Positions 63,517-64,000 of a stretch of DNA of 64,000 bases are shown here, in pieces. The notes under the pieces were generated by a model. That model made no database searches and had not been told where the DNA came from. It saw nothing but the letters and a program-made list of their open reading frames with translations. The position numbers were made by a program, and so were the translations under genes. The stretch's first letter is position 1. The number at the start of each line of letters is the position of its first letter. Origin of the DNA: an uncultured Alphaproteobacteria bacterium (GTDB lineage Bacteria > Pseudomonadota > Alphaproteobacteria > HIMB59 > GCA-002718135); assembly GCA_902615845.1 (NCBI GenBank), contig CACMQS010000004.1, positions 1 through 64,000 of the forward strand, given 5' to 3'.

Positions 63517-64000
63517 ATGAAAAAAATTTATAACTTTGCAGGAAATCTTAGTTATAGAAATTATACCATCAAAGATCTTTTTGACAATAAAGGTAAAAAA
63601 AAACTATCTCAAATAAATGTAAAAAACGAAGAGGAGACTAACATTGCTCTTGATGCTAAAGTTGATTTATTAATTACAGGTCTTACTGCGATAAGAAAAG
63701 TCAGATCAATTGCAAAAAATAATTTTATAACGGTTGCAATACCTTTCACTGAATTTAAAACAAATGATGAAATTTTAAAGGCATCTTTAGAAGCTCTTAA
63801 TAACGGTGCTGATGCAATCTACACTGCAAGATCACCCAGAGTAGTTGAATATTTGGCAAAAGAGTCAATTCCAGTAATGGCACATTTAGGCTTGGTACCA
63901 AGAAAATCAATTTGGATTGGAGGATTAAGAGGAGTAGGTAAAACTGCATTGGAGGCTTTAAAATTATTTGAAGAATTTAAAACGATGGAAAGCGCTGGTG
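63517..64000 (+). CDS. PanB-like (ketopantoate hydroxymethyltransferase-fold) protein, partial
   Basis: The first ~161 residues of a protein that runs past the window end; it is not in the ORF track. 'IPVMAHLGLVPRKSIWIGGLRGVGKT' and 'ALEALKLFEEFKTMESAG' align with the 'VxGHLGLTPQ...GGY' region of PanB and the PEP-mutase/isocitrate-lyase superfamily. The PanB metal and catalytic residues are missing: 'GDSLG' reads 'ITGLTA', 'ADLPF' reads 'VAIPF' and the Lys of 'VKIEGG' is replaced by 'IYTARS'. It is therefore unlikely to make ketopantoate. It is probably co-transcribed with the PhyH oxygenase gene. Confidence 0.7.
   Translation, partial: MKKIYNFAGNLSYRNYTIKDLFDNKGKKKLSQINVKNEEETNIALDAKVDLLITGLTAIRKVRSIAKNNFITVAIPFTEFKTNDEILKASLEALNNGADAIYTARSPRVVEYLAKESIPVMAHLGLVPRKSIWIGGLRGVGKTALEALKLFEEFKTMESAG

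Noticed and set aside
1-64000. tRNA, rRNA, CRISPR arrays, insertion sequences, phage genes
   Set aside because: None was seen: no cloverleaf-like or CCA-ended segments in the short gaps, no repeat-spacer arrays, no transposase or integrase motifs in any ORF.

Overview
The window is an AT-rich (roughly 30% GC by eye), very densely coded stretch of bacterial chromosome. About 60 genes have spacers that are mostly under 100 bp, many ATGA or TAATG start/stop overlaps, no mobile elements, no RNA operons and no recognisable transcription factor. The gene content (heterotetrameric sarcosine oxidase, polyamine and sugar ABC importers, ectoine-utilization-like genes, many dehydrogenases) together with this streamlining fits a free-living marine alphaproteobacterium of the SAR11 / HIMB59 / AEGEAN-169 kind. 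That placement is an inference, because there is no rRNA in the window. No stretch longer than 300 bases lacks a gene.

Layout. 1-3.3 kb: the tail of glutathione synthetase, a BioY biotin importer, a Mak-like sugar kinase and a succinate-semialdehyde dehydrogenase. 3.4-17.1 kb: one long plus-strand run of twelve genes. It contains a glycine-amidinotransferase-like enzyme, EutA/EutB/EutC-like enzymes, a divergent fold-type-II PLP enzyme, an M20 amidohydrolase, a metal-less M24 hydrolase of the creatinase/ectoine-hydrolase kind, a proline-racemase-family enzyme, and soxBDAG. This looks like a catabolic route for a nitrogen-rich osmolyte or guanidino compound that ends in one-carbon units, and it is the best candidate for an undescribed system here. 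17.2-20.6 kb: two conserved proteins of unknown function (one DUF3726-like) and an M19 dipeptidase. 20.6-32.7 kb: an EamA exporter, a PotADBC-type ABC importer and a glutamylpolyamine-type degradation set (DadA-like oxidase, two aldehyde dehydrogenases, PuuA-like ligase, iron alcohol dehydrogenase).

32.7-40.3 kb: a UxaA-type sugar-acid dehydratase, two SDRs, two Gfo/Idh/MocA dehydrogenases, a gamma-butyrobetaine-hydroxylase-like dioxygenase and galactokinase. 40.3-54 kb: an amino-sugar operon with a GH20 hexosaminidase lacking a signal peptide, an ABC importer with three permeases (two of them a tandem duplication) and no ATPase, a SIS protein, NagA and a SIS-type glucosamine-6-phosphate deaminase. 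Its tail has a GMC oxidoreductase, an enolase-superfamily enzyme, a HAD phosphatase and a small membrane methyltransferase. 54-56.6 kb: a glycerate-kinase-like protein, a HAD phosphatase and a GlpD that lacks its C-terminal domain. 56.8-61.5 kb: an alpha-glucoside-type ABC importer (aglEFGK order on the minus strand), whose ATPase may also drive the ATPase-less importer. 61.6-64 kb: a fatty-acid desaturase, a PhyH dioxygenase and the start of a PanB-like protein that lacks the PanB catalytic residues.

Regulation visible in the sequence is RNA- and operator-like: hairpins or terminators directly after all three substrate-binding-protein genes, a possible structured RNA with a tiny ORF after glpD, and several inverted or direct repeats in promoter gaps. 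All functional calls come from reading the translated sequences against remembered family motifs; no searches were run.
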